Shown here piece after piece: positions 7,504 to 16,406 of a stretch of DNA of 64,000 nucleotides (positions within the stretch are counted from its first letter, which is position 1; every line of letters starts with the position of its first letter). The translations under genes were made by a program, and so were the position numbers. The stretch comes from Psychromonas sp030397575 (lineage in GTDB: Bacteria; Pseudomonadota; Gammaproteobacteria; Enterobacterales; Psychromonadaceae). Below the pieces are notes generated by a model. That model was not told the origin of the DNA, made no database searches, and saw nothing but the letters and a program-made list of their open reading frames with translations. The stretch lies in NCBI RefSeq assembly GCF_046250175.1, contig NZ_CP176468.1. One strand, 5' to 3'.

Positions 7504-9601
7504 CGACACCCTAGACAGTAGCTTCGGCGCATTAGAATTCCTTCGCCCCTACTGGTTAATCGGACTTGTTATTATTTTCGTGTTAAGTTTATGGCGCTAC
7601 AAACAAGGTAAAAATCAATCAAGTAATGTGATTGCCAATCATTTAAGCGAGCATTTGGTAACCCAACCCGAAACCAAAACAAGCAACCGTTTTGCATTAA
7701 GTTTATTAGCTGTGATTGCCTGTATCGCTTTATCTGGCCCCAGTATTCGTTCGGTTAAGTTACCCGTTTATGAAATACAAAAAGCGCAGGTTATCGCCTT
7801 TGATTTATCTTATTCAATGTATGCTACTGACGTTAAACCTAATCGTTTAAATCAAGCTAAGTACAAAGCGATTGACCTATTAAAACAATGGACAGAGGGC
7901 GATAAAGGCTTTATCGCCTACGCCGGTGATGCTTTTACTATCACGCCATTAACGAAAGACAGCAATTCGATCATCAATCATATTCCTAATCTGTCGCCTG
8001 ATTTAATGCCAGCAAGAGGTTCTCGACCTGATTTAGCATTAGCCAAAGCTATCTCTTTGCTCAAAAATGCCGGGTATCAACAGGGACATATTGTGTTTAT
8101 TAGTGATGGTATTGACCAAGAAAGTGCCGATAAAATGCAAGAAATGATCGAAGGTACTGACTTTATGGTGTCAATTCTCGCGGTCGGTACCGCAGAAGGC
8201 GCGCCTATTAAGTTACGCGATGGTAGTTTATTAAAAGACAGTAGTGAGAAAATCATTATTCCTAAATTAGACACCGATGCGATGTACGCTGTGACACAAA
8301 GTAGTAACGGTTTGTACAAAAATTTCGACCATACTGGTAATGATATTTTTCAATTAGCCGCCCATTACAATAATGAGCAACTTAATAAGCAACAAGATGA
8401 ACAAGCTAATAATAGTAATAGTGAACAATTAATCGATGATGGCTATTGGTTAAGTTTCCTGTTGATTCCGCTGTTTTTATTATTGTTTAGAAAAGGTGTT
8501 TTCTATGTTGCCCTATTGAGCTTTACCTTAAGCTTGCCCTTTGCAAATACTAAAGTAGAAGCATCGGTTTGGGAAAATAGCCAACAAAATGCTTATCAAG
8601 CCTTCCAAGCTGGGGATTATAAATCTGCTGGGGAACAATTTGAGGATCCAAGTTGGAAAGCCTCTGCTTTATTCAAAGATAAACAGTACCAACAGGCTGA
8701 AGCTATCTATGAAAGTCAGAAAACTCAAACACCTAATGATACAAACAACCTTTATAACTTAGGTAATGCGCAGGCCATGCAGCAAAAGTATAAACAAGCA
8801 CTGGCGAGCTATAATGCAGCATTAGCGATAAAACCAGACTTTGCTGAAGCACTGGCAAATAAAAAAGCAGTTGAAGAGTTGTTAAAACAGCAAGAACAAC
8901 AAGATCAAAAAGACCAGCAATCTTCTGATAATCAGCAGCAAAACCAACAAGATCAACAATCTTCTGATAGTCAGCAGCAAAACCAACAAGATCAGCAGTC
9001 TTCTGATAATCAGCAGCAAAACCAACAAGATCAACAGTCTTCTGATAATCAGCAGCAAAACCAACAAGATCAACAGTCTTCTGATAGTCAGCAGCAAAAC
9101 CAACAAGATCAGCAGTCTTCTGATAATCAGCAGCAAAACCAACAAGATCAACAGTCTTCTGATAGTCAGCAGCAAAACCAACAAGATCAGCAGTCTTCTG
9201 ATAGTCAGCAGCAAAACCAACAACAAAGTCAGCAAGACCAACAGTCTTCTGAGCAACAGCAAAATCAACAAAAAAGTCAGCAAGACCAACAGTCTTCTGA
9301 TCAGCAACAAAGTCAACAACAAGAAACAGAAGAAGAAGAGGAGCAACAAAGTCAGCAACAAGCACAACAGGCTTCTGCTGAGTCAGGCGATGATACACAA
9401 ACTCCAGAACAAGAAGCTGCTGCGAGTACGGTACAAGGCTCGGAGGTTAATCAAGAATATGAAGATTTACCACTTTGGTTGAAAAATGTACCCGATGACC
9501 CATCACTGCTATTAAAAAATAAAATGCAGCTTGAATACAACAAGCGAGCTGCTAATCAACCTGTTCTAAATAACAATAATAATAACGGAGACATCTGGTA
9601 A
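7493..9601 (+). CDS. BatB/BatC-like VWA-TPR protein with long Gln/Ser/Asp repeat linker
   Basis: About 702 residues from the ATG at 7493, which has an AGAGGTGA site; a GTG two codons upstream is also possible. Order: two membrane helices (about 21-34, 68-82); VWA domain with MIDAS DLSYSM (Asp104/Ser106/Ser108); hydrophobic region about 320-350; TPR-like helices (about 355-460) as in BatC; then a low-complexity linker with eight 13-residue units (DQQSSD[N/S]QQQNQQ) at residues 474-577, a Glu-rich stretch, and a conserved end (EDLPLWLKNVPDDPSLLLKNKMQ). Fusion of BatB with BatC is common in gammaproteobacteria. It overlaps batA by 11 bp; its stop overlaps the batD start. Confidence 0.9.
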   Translation: MNFNDTLDSSFGALEFLRPYWLIGLVIIFVLSLWRYKQGKNQSSNVIANHLSEHLVTQPETKTSNRFALSLLAVIACIALSGPSIRSVKLPVYEIQKAQVIAFDLSYSMYATDVKPNRLNQAKYKAIDLLKQWTEGDKGFIAYAGDAFTITPLTKDSNSIINHIPNLSPDLMPARGSRPDLALAKAISLLKNAGYQQGHIVFISDGIDQESADKMQEMIEGTDFMVSILAVGTAEGAPIKLRDGSLLKDSSEKIIIPKLDTDAMYAVTQSSNGLYKNFDHTGNDIFQLAAHYNNEQLNKQQDEQANNSNSEQLIDDGYWLSFLLIPLFLLLFRKGVFYVALLSFTLSLPFANTKVEASVWENSQQNAYQAFQAGDYKSAGEQFEDPSWKASALFKDKQYQQAEAIYESQKTQTPNDTNNLYNLGNAQAMQQKYKQALASYNAALAIKPDFAEALANKKAVEELLKQQEQQDQKDQQSSDNQQQNQQDQQSSDSQQQNQQDQQSSDNQQQNQQDQQSSDNQQQNQQDQQSSDSQQQNQQDQQSSDNQQQNQQDQQSSDSQQQNQQDQQSSDSQQQNQQQSQQDQQSSEQQQNQQKSQQDQQSSDQQQSQQQETEEEEEQQSQQQAQQASAESGDDTQTPEQEAAASTVQGSEVNQEYEDLPLWLKNVPDDPSLLLKNKMQLEYNKRAANQPVLNNNNNNGDIW
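8912..9223 (+). repeat. Eight in-frame 39-bp tandem repeats
   Basis: Eight consecutive 39-bp units begin at 8912, 8951, 8990, 9029, 9068, 9107, 9146 and 9185. They differ only at a few positions, mainly CAA/CAG and the AAT/AGT codon. Degenerate units continue to about 9330. The length keeps the reading frame, so slippage or recombination would change linker length without breaking the gene. Confidence 0.95.
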
Positions 9602-11325
9602 TGCCGTTTATACAAAAATTCTTACATATCAGCCTATTATTCATTGCATTGTGCATGCCTGCAGTAGCCGCAACACAAGCAACCGCTTCCATCAGTAGTA
9701 ATACTATTTATTTAGGTGACACTTTTTATCTCACCGTACAAGTCGATGATACTGGCTCTGATTACCAATTAGATACTAGCCAATTAAGCAATGACTTTAA
9801 TGTTGGCTCCCCTTCACGTAGCCAACAAACCTCTTACATTAATGGCAACTTTACCCAGCAAACAACATGGACAGTAAGCTTACGAGCGAAGTCAGTGGGT
9901 AAATTTACTATACCTGCACTAACTTTGGGTGATTTAACAACTCAAGCCATTCAAATCGAAGTGAAACAACCAGGTAAGCAGCAACAATCAACATCCAGCG
10001 ATACCATTTTTATTGAAAATTCAATTAATAAAAATAGTGTTTATATTGATCAACCCGTGATCATCGATACAAAAATATTTGTAGCTGAAAATGTTGCTAA
10101 TGGCGATATTCAACCGCCATCATTGAGCGATGCTAGTATTGAGCCACTTGATGTTGATCAGCAACAAAACCAAGTTATTCGTAACGGGTTACGTTACCGT
10201 GTATTCCATTACCAATATAAAGTCACACCTTCAGTGGCTGGCGATGTCTCTATTATCTCTCCTTTATTAACCGGTTCTGTGCAACAAGTGACTCGCGTTA
10301 ATGGCTGGCAAGACAGAGTGAAAACGACACCGATTAATATCCGAGGTAATAACCTTCCTTTAACAGTGAAGGCGATGCCAGCTGGATTTAAAGGAGATTG
10401 GTTAATTAGTGAAGATGTCAGACTAATTGAAAATAATGATCTACAAGCTGAAGAGCATTTTGTGGGAGAACCAATCACACGCAGTATCAGCCTGCAAGTT
10501 GCTTCAATTGCACTCGATAAAATGCCTGAAATCGATCTTAACTACGATAAAGCTTTGCGTGTTTACCCTGACCAAGATGATTTAAAACAAGGCACTATTG
10601 ATGGCCTCATATATAGTCAACGCACAGTAACACATGCCATTATTGCTAATAAACCAGGTAAACTTGTGCTACCAGAAATAAAAGTTGCTTGGTGGAATAG
10701 TAAAACAGAAAAACAAGAGTATGCGACATTACCTGCGCAGACCCTCACTATTAATCCGGCTCCACAAAGTGCTAATCAATCTAATAATAGTAGTGCAAAT
10801 AGCAGTGTTCAGAGCCATCAAGATTTTTCTGCTTTACCAGCAACGCCTAATAGCGCAGCAACCAATAATCAAACATCAGAGGAACAAACCACCCAATTGC
10901 TGTATTGGCAAATAAGCACATTGGTTTTATTACTATTATTAATCTTATTGAGTTTTTACCATGTAAGAAGCACTCATAACTTAACCGTAGCACCTAAAGT
11001 CCCGAAAAAGACCAAGCAGAGTACGCCTTATAAAGCCTTATTAGCGGCTCTAAAAGAAGCTAAACCAAGCCAGGTTTATTTGGCACTTCTACAATATGGA
11101 CAAGTACAGCAGCCAAATATGAATAAATTAGCGCAGCTTTGTGAGGTTGATGGGTTAGATAGTGATCTCAAACAACAATTATTAATTAATTTACAGCAAC
11201 TTGAGCAGGCTTGTTCTGGAAAGGCGCACCATTGGGATGCACAACAGCTACTGAAATTAATAAAAATGCACCATCAAGTCACAGCGATGAGTGATCCAAG
11301 TCAAATAACTAATCTCAATCCGTAA
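9601..11325 (+). CDS. batD: BatD family protein (oxygen tolerance)
   Basis: A 574-residue secreted, membrane-anchored protein. A signal peptide of about 24 residues precedes an immunoglobulin-like periplasmic region beginning ASISSNTIYLGDTFYLTVQVDD, the classic BatD opening. One membrane helix lies near 435-455 (LLYWQISTLVLLLLLILLSF), followed by a cytoplasmic tail of about 115 residues. Its start overlaps the previous stop (TAATG). It is the last gene of the operon. Confidence 0.92.
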   Translation: MPFIQKFLHISLLFIALCMPAVAATQATASISSNTIYLGDTFYLTVQVDDTGSDYQLDTSQLSNDFNVGSPSRSQQTSYINGNFTQQTTWTVSLRAKSVGKFTIPALTLGDLTTQAIQIEVKQPGKQQQSTSSDTIFIENSINKNSVYIDQPVIIDTKIFVAENVANGDIQPPSLSDASIEPLDVDQQQNQVIRNGLRYRVFHYQYKVTPSVAGDVSIISPLLTGSVQQVTRVNGWQDRVKTTPINIRGNNLPLTVKAMPAGFKGDWLISEDVRLIENNDLQAEEHFVGEPITRSISLQVASIALDKMPEIDLNYDKALRVYPDQDDLKQGTIDGLIYSQRTVTHAIIANKPGKLVLPEIKVAWWNSKTEKQEYATLPAQTLTINPAPQSANQSNNSSANSSVQSHQDFSALPATPNSAATNNQTSEEQTTQLLYWQISTLVLLLLLILLSFYHVRSTHNLTVAPKVPKKTKQSTPYKALLAALKEAKPSQVYLALLQYGQVQQPNMNKLAQLCEVDGLDSDLKQQLLINLQQLEQACSGKAHHWDAQQLLKLIKMHHQVTAMSDPSQITNLNP

Positions 11326-11333
11326 TGTTCCAC

Positions 11334-11378
11334 CCATTTATGAGCAAATAACCCTCTGAAAAATTTGCTCATAAATGG
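11334..11378. repeat. 16-bp perfect inverted repeat after batD
   Basis: Arms 11334-11349 and 11363-11378 are perfect reverse complements around a 13-nt loop. No T-run follows on either strand, so a classical terminator is doubtful. The right arm overlaps an NtrC-like sequence (11366-11382). It may serve as a transcript end or protein-binding element. Confidence 0.7.
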
Positions 11379-11382
11379 TGCA
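11366..11382. promoter_or_regulatory. Candidate NtrC-binding site
   Basis: TGCTCATAAATGGTGCA resembles the NtrC consensus TGCACY-N4-TGGTGCA, differing at two positions of the left half while the right half is perfect. It lies about 130-180 bp upstream of two sigma-54-type promoters, a normal enhancer distance. No binding data; this is consensus matching by eye. Confidence 0.45.
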
Positions 11383-11509
11383 TAAAACCCAAATCCTGCC
11401 ATAAAAACGATGGAAATATGACCTGAATCAAAAAAAATGATGGGTTAGGCTCTTAGGGGGTAGTAAAAGCCTGCCTCTATCTTATGATTAATCTCGTTAA
11501 ATATATTGG

Positions 11510-11524
11510 TGGCATGCAAATTGC
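11510..11524 (+). promoter_or_regulatory. Sigma-54 promoter P1 of aapJ
   Basis: TGGCATGCAAATTGC has the GG-N10-GC spacing that defines -24/-12 promoters and matches TGGCAYG-N4-TTGC. The start of transcription would be near 11536, about 130 bp upstream of the aapJ ATG. Confidence 0.7.
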
Positions 11525-11562
11525 TCTTATGTATTTATATGAATATTGTTCTAAATATGAAA

Positions 11563-11577
11563 TGGCATGGAACTTGC
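11563..11577 (+). promoter_or_regulatory. Sigma-54 promoter P2 of aapJ (duplicated)
   Basis: TGGCATGGAACTTGC is a second GG-N10-GC element 53 bp downstream of P1. The sequence behind it (ATATGAGTATCGTTCTAAA at 11591) repeats that behind P1 (11537) with two differences, so the whole promoter appears to have been duplicated as a unit of about 54 bp. Confidence 0.7.
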
Positions 11578-11667
11578 CATAATTATTTTTATATGAGTAT
11601 CGTTCTAAACCACGTTATCTATATTCATAGTGATTTATCAATAATTTTAAGCCATAAGGAAAATACG

Positions 11668-12684
11668 ATGAAAGTAACAAAACTAGCTTTATTACTTGGT
11701 CTAACAGCGGCAGTCCCTACTCTATCTCATGCAGGTACACTAGAAGACGTTATCAAAGAAGATGTACTTAAATGTGGTGTTTCTACAGGTATTCCAGGTT
11801 TCTCTGCAGCAGACTCTAACGGTGAGTGGAAAGGTCTAGATGTAGATTTCTGTAAATCAGTAGCAAGTGCTGTGTTAGGCGATGCAAGTAAAGTGAAATA
11901 CTTCCCATTAACAGCTAAAGAGCGTTTTACTGCCTTACAAAGTGGTGAAGTTGATGTACTAGCACGTGCAACAACTTGGACTGCTACTCGTGACGCTTCT
12001 CTAGGTTTAAACTTTGCTGGTGTTAACTACTACGACGGTCAAGGTTTCTTAGTAAGCAAAAGTTTAGGTGTTAATTCAGCTAAAGAGTTAGATGGCGCGA
12101 CTTTCTGTATTCAAGCAGGTACAACAACTGAGCTTAACTTAACAGATTACTTCAAAGCTAATGGCATGGAATACAAAGCCGTAACTTATGATACATCAGG
12201 TCAAACAATCGATGGTTTCAAAAAAGGCCGTTGTGACGCTGTAACATCTGACCGTTCTCAATTAGCTGGTTTACGTATCAAACTTGATGATCCAACATCG
12301 GCAATTCTTTTACCAGAAACAATCTCTAAAGAACCACTAGGTCCTGTTGTACGTCAAGGTGACGATGCTTGGTTTAACGTAATTCGTTGGACTATGTTTG
12401 CAACAATCGAAGCTGAAGAGCTAGGTGTATCATCAAGCAATGTAGATGAAATGCTTAAATCATCAGCTAACCCAGGCATTAAACGTCTATTAGGCTCTTC
12501 AGGTAAAACTGGTGAAGATCTAGGGCTTAAAAATGATTGGGCTTACCAAATTGTTAAACAAGTTGGTAACTACGCAGAATCATACGACCTAAACGTAGGT
12601 AAAGACTCACCAATCCAAATCGAACGTAGTTTAAACAAACTGTGGAATGATGGTGGGATCATGTACCCAATGCCAATTCGTTAA
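11668..12684 (+). CDS. aapJ: General L-amino acid ABC transporter, periplasmic binding protein AapJ
   Basis: 338 residues from the ATG at 11668, preceded by AAGGA; the frame is open upstream to 11506 but that part overlaps the sigma-54 promoters. A signal peptide (about 1-24, ending SHAG) precedes a family-3 solute-binding domain (LEDVIKEDVLKCGVSTGIPGFSAADSNGEWKGLDVDFCKSVASAVLG). Ending and length match AapJ/BztA, which bind a broad range of L-amino acids. First gene of aapJQMP; a hairpin terminator behind it probably lowers readthrough into the permease genes. Confidence 0.93.
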   Translation: MKVTKLALLLGLTAAVPTLSHAGTLEDVIKEDVLKCGVSTGIPGFSAADSNGEWKGLDVDFCKSVASAVLGDASKVKYFPLTAKERFTALQSGEVDVLARATTWTATRDASLGLNFAGVNYYDGQGFLVSKSLGVNSAKELDGATFCIQAGTTTELNLTDYFKANGMEYKAVTYDTSGQTIDGFKKGRCDAVTSDRSQLAGLRIKLDDPTSAILLPETISKEPLGPVVRQGDDAWFNVIRWTMFATIEAEELGVSSSNVDEMLKSSANPGIKRLLGSSGKTGEDLGLKNDWAYQIVKQVGNYAESYDLNVGKDSPIQIERSLNKLWNDGGIMYPMPIR

Positions 12685-12699
12685 TTTTAACCAGTCTCT

Positions 12700-12724
12700 A
12701 GGGGAAGTTTTACTTCCCCTTTTT
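12700..12724 (+). terminator. Intra-operon hairpin after aapJ
   Basis: AGGGGAAG-TTTTA-CTTCCCCT followed by a T-run. Its position between the binding-protein gene and the permeases is typical for partial termination, giving more binding protein than permease. Confidence 0.85.
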
Positions 12725-12747
12725 CCTAGCTGATTAAAAGGCACATT

Positions 12748-13932
12748 ATGACAAACAAACAGCTCCCAGTAGACGGTAAAGGATTGTTAAACAACCCTCA
12801 ACACCGCGCAATTTTCTTCCAAGTTTTCGCTTTAGCGCTCGTTGTGTTTTTTGCATTCTATTTTGCAAATAACATGTTTGATAATATTGAAAGCCGTGGC
12901 ATCACCACTGGTTTCTCATTTTTAGACAACACAGCTGGCTTCGGCATCAGCCAAACGCTTATCCCTTACGACGATGGCACATCTACCTTTATGGATGTAT
13001 TTATCGTTGGTTTATTAAATACCATTCTAGTGTCGGTATTGGGGATTATCTTCGCTTCAATTATTGGCTTATTATTAGGTGTCGCTCGCTTATCAAGTAA
13101 CTTTTTGATTTCAAAACTTGCACTTGTATACATTGAAACATTCCGTAATATTCCAATTTTGTTACAAATATTGTTCTGGTACAACGTTGTACTTGCAGCA
13201 TTACCAGGTCCACGCCAAAGTTTCGCTTACTTAGACAGCGTATTCTTAAATAACCGTGGTTTATTATTACCTGAACCTATTTTCCAAAGTGGTAGCGGCG
13301 CAGTCTTGGTTGCGTTTGTATTAGCTATTGCTGCGATAATTTACCTGATTCGTTGGTCTCGTAAGCGTCACGATGATACAGGTGAAGAGTTCCCAATCAT
13401 CAAAGTATCATTGGCGATTTTAATTTTAGCACCAACCTTAGTGTACTTTATTGCTGGTCAACCAATTACTGCTATTTACCCTGAATTAAAAGGCTTTAAC
13501 TTTAGGGGTGGTTTAACCATCATTCCGGAATTACTTGCTCTATTATTTGCGTTAAGTATCTATACAGCTACTTATATTGCAGAAGCCGTACGTGCAGGTA
13601 TTGAAGCCGTGCCTAAGGGGCAAAAAGAGGCAGCTAAGTCATTAGGCCTTAAAGACTATGTAATATTAACTAAAGTGGTATTACCACAAGCATTACGCGT
13701 CATCATTCCTCCTGTTATTAATCAGTTTTTAAACTTAACTAAAAACTCATCATTAGCAACGGCGATTGGTTATCCTGAGTTAGTTACACTCTTCTCTGGT
13801 ACAACCTTAAATCAAGTAGGACAAGCGATTGAGATTATCCTCATGACCATGGCTGTTTACCTCACCATCAGTATCCTCATTTCACTGTTGTTGAACTGGG
13901 TTAATGCGAAAATGGCGATAAAAGGACGTTAA
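12748..13932 (+). CDS. aapQ: General L-amino acid ABC transporter permease AapQ
   Basis: A 394-residue inner-membrane permease with at least eight hydrophobic segments. The ABC-interaction EAA loop is EAVRAGIEAVPKGQKEAAKSLG near residues 280-300. The N-terminal VFALALVVFFAFYFANN helix and the insertion between the early helices and the EAA loop are features of the long AapQ/BztB permeases. It works with AapM as a heterodimer and lies 2 bp upstream of aapM. Confidence 0.92.
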   Translation: MTNKQLPVDGKGLLNNPQHRAIFFQVFALALVVFFAFYFANNMFDNIESRGITTGFSFLDNTAGFGISQTLIPYDDGTSTFMDVFIVGLLNTILVSVLGIIFASIIGLLLGVARLSSNFLISKLALVYIETFRNIPILLQILFWYNVVLAALPGPRQSFAYLDSVFLNNRGLLLPEPIFQSGSGAVLVAFVLAIAAIIYLIRWSRKRHDDTGEEFPIIKVSLAILILAPTLVYFIAGQPITAIYPELKGFNFRGGLTIIPELLALLFALSIYTATYIAEAVRAGIEAVPKGQKEAAKSLGLKDYVILTKVVLPQALRVIIPPVINQFLNLTKNSSLATAIGYPELVTLFSGTTLNQVGQAIEIILMTMAVYLTISILISLLLNWVNAKMAIKGR

Positions 13933-13933
13933 G

Positions 13934-15013
13934 ATGGCAACTTATACAATGAAAGAAGCCAAACCGGCTCCAACGGCTAATAAAGGCGTTGTTTTTTGGT
14001 TAAGAGAGAATCTTTTTCCAGATGTAAAAAATACGTTATTAACACTTGCAGGGTTATATATTCTGTACGCAATTATTCCACCATTATTGGATTGGATGAT
14101 ATTTAATGCAACCTGGACTGGCACAAAAGAAGAAGTCGTAAACAGTGGTGCCCGTTGGATATTTATTGTCGAGAAATTCGACCAATTTATGTACGGGTTT
14201 TACCCAGAAGCATTACATTGGCGTCCTAACCTAGTAGGTATTTTAAGTATTGCACTGATTTTTGGTTTTAAGTACATCAGTAGCGTTAAACTTAAAATTG
14301 CCACTATTATTCTTTTTCCAATTATCTGCTTTGTATTAATCAGTGGTGGATGGTTTGGTTTAGAAGTGGTTGAGACTGAAAAATGGGGTGGCTTAATGCT
14401 AACCATTCTAGTCGCAGCGGTAGGTATTGTTGCTTCATTTCCAATTGGTGTTGTATTGGCATTAGGTCGTCAATCGAACATGCCGATTCTAAGAACTCTA
14501 TGTATTGGTTTTATTGAATTTGTACGTGGTGTACCACTGATTACGATTCTATTCATGGCATCGGTACTCTTACCGCTATTCTTCCATGATGGGATTGAGT
14601 TTAATAAATTACTACGTGCATTGATCGGTATTACGCTATTCCAAGCGGCTTATATCGCAGAGGTAATACGTGGTGGTTTACAGGCGATACCAAAAGGCCA
14701 ATATGAAGCAAGTGAAGCATTAGGCTTAACTTACTGGCAGGGTATGATTTTAATCATCCTTCCACAGGCTTTAAAAATATCTATCCCGAACTTAGTGGGT
14801 TCATTTATCTCACTGTTCAAAGATACAACGCTTGTTTTAATTATCGGTTTATTCGACATTTTAGCGATGGTGACACTGACTAACAGTGATACCAATTGGC
14901 TAGGCTACGAAGTAGAAGGTTACGTATTTGTAACACTTATTTACTGGGTATGCTGTTTTTCAATGTCACAATACTCAAAATCGATTGAACGCAAATTTAA
15001 CACCGAGCATTAA
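13934..15013 (+). CDS. aapM: General L-amino acid ABC transporter permease AapM
   Basis: 359 residues. The N-terminal part (FWLRENLFPDVKNTLLTL) and the long extracytoplasmic stretch before the core are typical of AapM/BztC. The EAA motif EVIRGGLQAIPKGQYEASEALG lies near residues 240-261 and the DTTLVLIIGLFDIL segment follows. An AAGGA site overlaps the end of aapQ. It forms the transmembrane channel together with AapQ. Confidence 0.92.
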   Translation: MATYTMKEAKPAPTANKGVVFWLRENLFPDVKNTLLTLAGLYILYAIIPPLLDWMIFNATWTGTKEEVVNSGARWIFIVEKFDQFMYGFYPEALHWRPNLVGILSIALIFGFKYISSVKLKIATIILFPIICFVLISGGWFGLEVVETEKWGGLMLTILVAAVGIVASFPIGVVLALGRQSNMPILRTLCIGFIEFVRGVPLITILFMASVLLPLFFHDGIEFNKLLRALIGITLFQAAYIAEVIRGGLQAIPKGQYEASEALGLTYWQGMILIILPQALKISIPNLVGSFISLFKDTTLVLIIGLFDILAMVTLTNSDTNWLGYEVEGYVFVTLIYWVCCFSMSQYSKSIERKFNTEH

Positions 15014-15025
15014 AAAGGAAACGTC

Positions 15026-15772
15026 ATGTCTGACCAAGAAGTTATGATTACAATGAAGGACGTCAATAAGTGGTATGGTGATTTCCATGTACTAAAAGAT
15101 GTAAACTTAAACATTAAAAAAGGCGAAAAAGTGGTTATCTGTGGCCCATCGGGTTCAGGTAAATCAACAACTATTCGTTGTTTGAATCACCTTGAAAAGT
15201 TCCAAGAAGGTAGTATCAACATCAATGGCACTGAGTTAATTGAAGATGTGAAAGTAGTACGTCATATTCGCTCTCAAGTGGGTATGGTGTTCCAACACTT
15301 TAATCTTTTCCCGCATTTATCAGTGTTAGAAAACCTGTTGATTGCGCCAACTTGGGTACATAAAAAGCCACGTAAAGAAGCAATTGAAACGGCTATGTAT
15401 TATTTAGAGCGCGTTAAAATTGCAGAGCAAGCGCATAAATACCCTAACCAACTTTCTGGTGGTCAACAGCAACGTGTAGCGATTGCACGTTGTTTATGTA
15501 TTAACCCTGAAATCATGTTATTTGATGAGCCAACATCGGCATTGGATCCTGAAATGGTATCTGAAGTACTCGATGTAATGGTTGAGTTAGCAGATGAAGG
15601 TATTACTATGATTTGTGTGACACACGAAATGGGCTTTGCGAAAAAAGTAGCAGACCGAGTAGTGTTCATGGATGCAGGACAAGTCATTGAAGAGAACGAA
15701 CCTAATGAGTTCTTTGATAACCCACAATCTGATCGTTTAAAACTGTTCCTAGAGCAGATCTTATCTCACTAA
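15026..15772 (+). CDS. aapP: General L-amino acid ABC transporter ATPase AapP
   Basis: A 248-residue polar-amino-acid-type ABC ATPase: Walker A GPSGSGKST (40-48), Q-loop GMVFQHFNLFPH, signature LSGGQQQR (143-150), Walker B IMLFDEP (163-169) and the switch His in VTHEMGFA. A strong AAAAAGGAAA site precedes the ATG. Last gene of the operon, followed by a terminator. Confidence 0.95.
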   Translation: MSDQEVMITMKDVNKWYGDFHVLKDVNLNIKKGEKVVICGPSGSGKSTTIRCLNHLEKFQEGSININGTELIEDVKVVRHIRSQVGMVFQHFNLFPHLSVLENLLIAPTWVHKKPRKEAIETAMYYLERVKIAEQAHKYPNQLSGGQQQRVAIARCLCINPEIMLFDEPTSALDPEMVSEVLDVMVELADEGITMICVTHEMGFAKKVADRVVFMDAGQVIEENEPNEFFDNPQSDRLKLFLEQILSH

Positions 15773-15796
15773 ATGAATGAGTGAGTATTTACCAAT

Positions 15797-15828
15797 AAAA
15801 AAGGGCTAATGATTAGCCCTTTTTTTAT
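15797..15828 (+). terminator. Terminator of aapJQMP
   Basis: GGGCTAATGATTAGCCC hairpin flanked by an A-run and a seven-T run. It could also work in reverse for the convergent acetyltransferase gene. Confidence 0.9.
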
Positions 15829-15856
15829 ACTTGTAAATCATCACATTAGCATAAGA

Positions 15857-16360
15857 TTATTTTGGATTTATTTGTTGAATCACTTTTTTATGAAAAGTCT
15901 GGTCAGAATAAAACTGAGTCACTAAATAACGTGGCGCAATACCTGCTCGTTGGATTAATGGCACCGCCCTTTCAGTAGCAACGATATAAGCGTTAACGTC
16001 CTGGTGACGAGCTAATAGCGGTATGATGACCTGTTTATATATCTGTTTCGCTAATAGACTGGCATAACCTTTTTTACGATGTGCTGGTAGTGTTACAAAA
16101 TGTAGTACCCCGAGGTCTTGGTACACTTCACCTTCCACCCACTTCATTTTGTCATCGCAAGCTTCGTAATTCTCCAACAGACTGTATGCTACTAACTGCT
16201 CATCCATGTATAACTTAACGACTTCAGCCTGTGTACCATGACGCAACTCACCGTGTTCCACTAACCAAGTAAATAGATACCACATTTTCATATTAATTTG
16301 CCCGAGCGCTAATAGCTCTGGAGCACACTGTTTTGCATTACACAGTTCAAAACGTTGCAT
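15857..16360 (-). CDS. GNAT family N-acetyltransferase
   Basis: 167 residues. The acetyl-CoA-binding motif A is visible as LHFVTLPAHRKKGYASLLAKQIY near residues 106-128, followed by a variable C-terminal half. The substrate cannot be inferred. The ribosome site is weak (AAAGG about 13 nt upstream). It converges on aapP and is followed upstream by small membrane-protein genes on the same strand. Confidence 0.8.
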   Translation of the reverse strand: MQRFELCNAKQCAPELLALGQINMKMWYLFTWLVEHGELRHGTQAEVVKLYMDEQLVAYSLLENYEACDDKMKWVEGEVYQDLGVLHFVTLPAHRKKGYASLLAKQIYKQVIIPLLARHQDVNAYIVATERAVPLIQRAGIAPRYLVTQFYSDQTFHKKVIQQINPK

Positions 16361-16406
16361 CGTTAACTTTGCCTTTGTTGTCGTCTACTAGCATAAACTA
16401 TTGTTA

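Noticed and set aside
8733..9398. Long minus-strand open frames opposite the BatB/C gene.
   Set aside because: They are antisense frames of the 39-bp repeat (low-complexity Leu/Arg or Asp/Val products), caused by the repeat having no stops in several frames.
11334..11378. Classical terminator of the bat operon.
   Set aside because: The stem is strong but no T-run follows on the plus strand; kept as an inverted repeat with a possible NtrC role.
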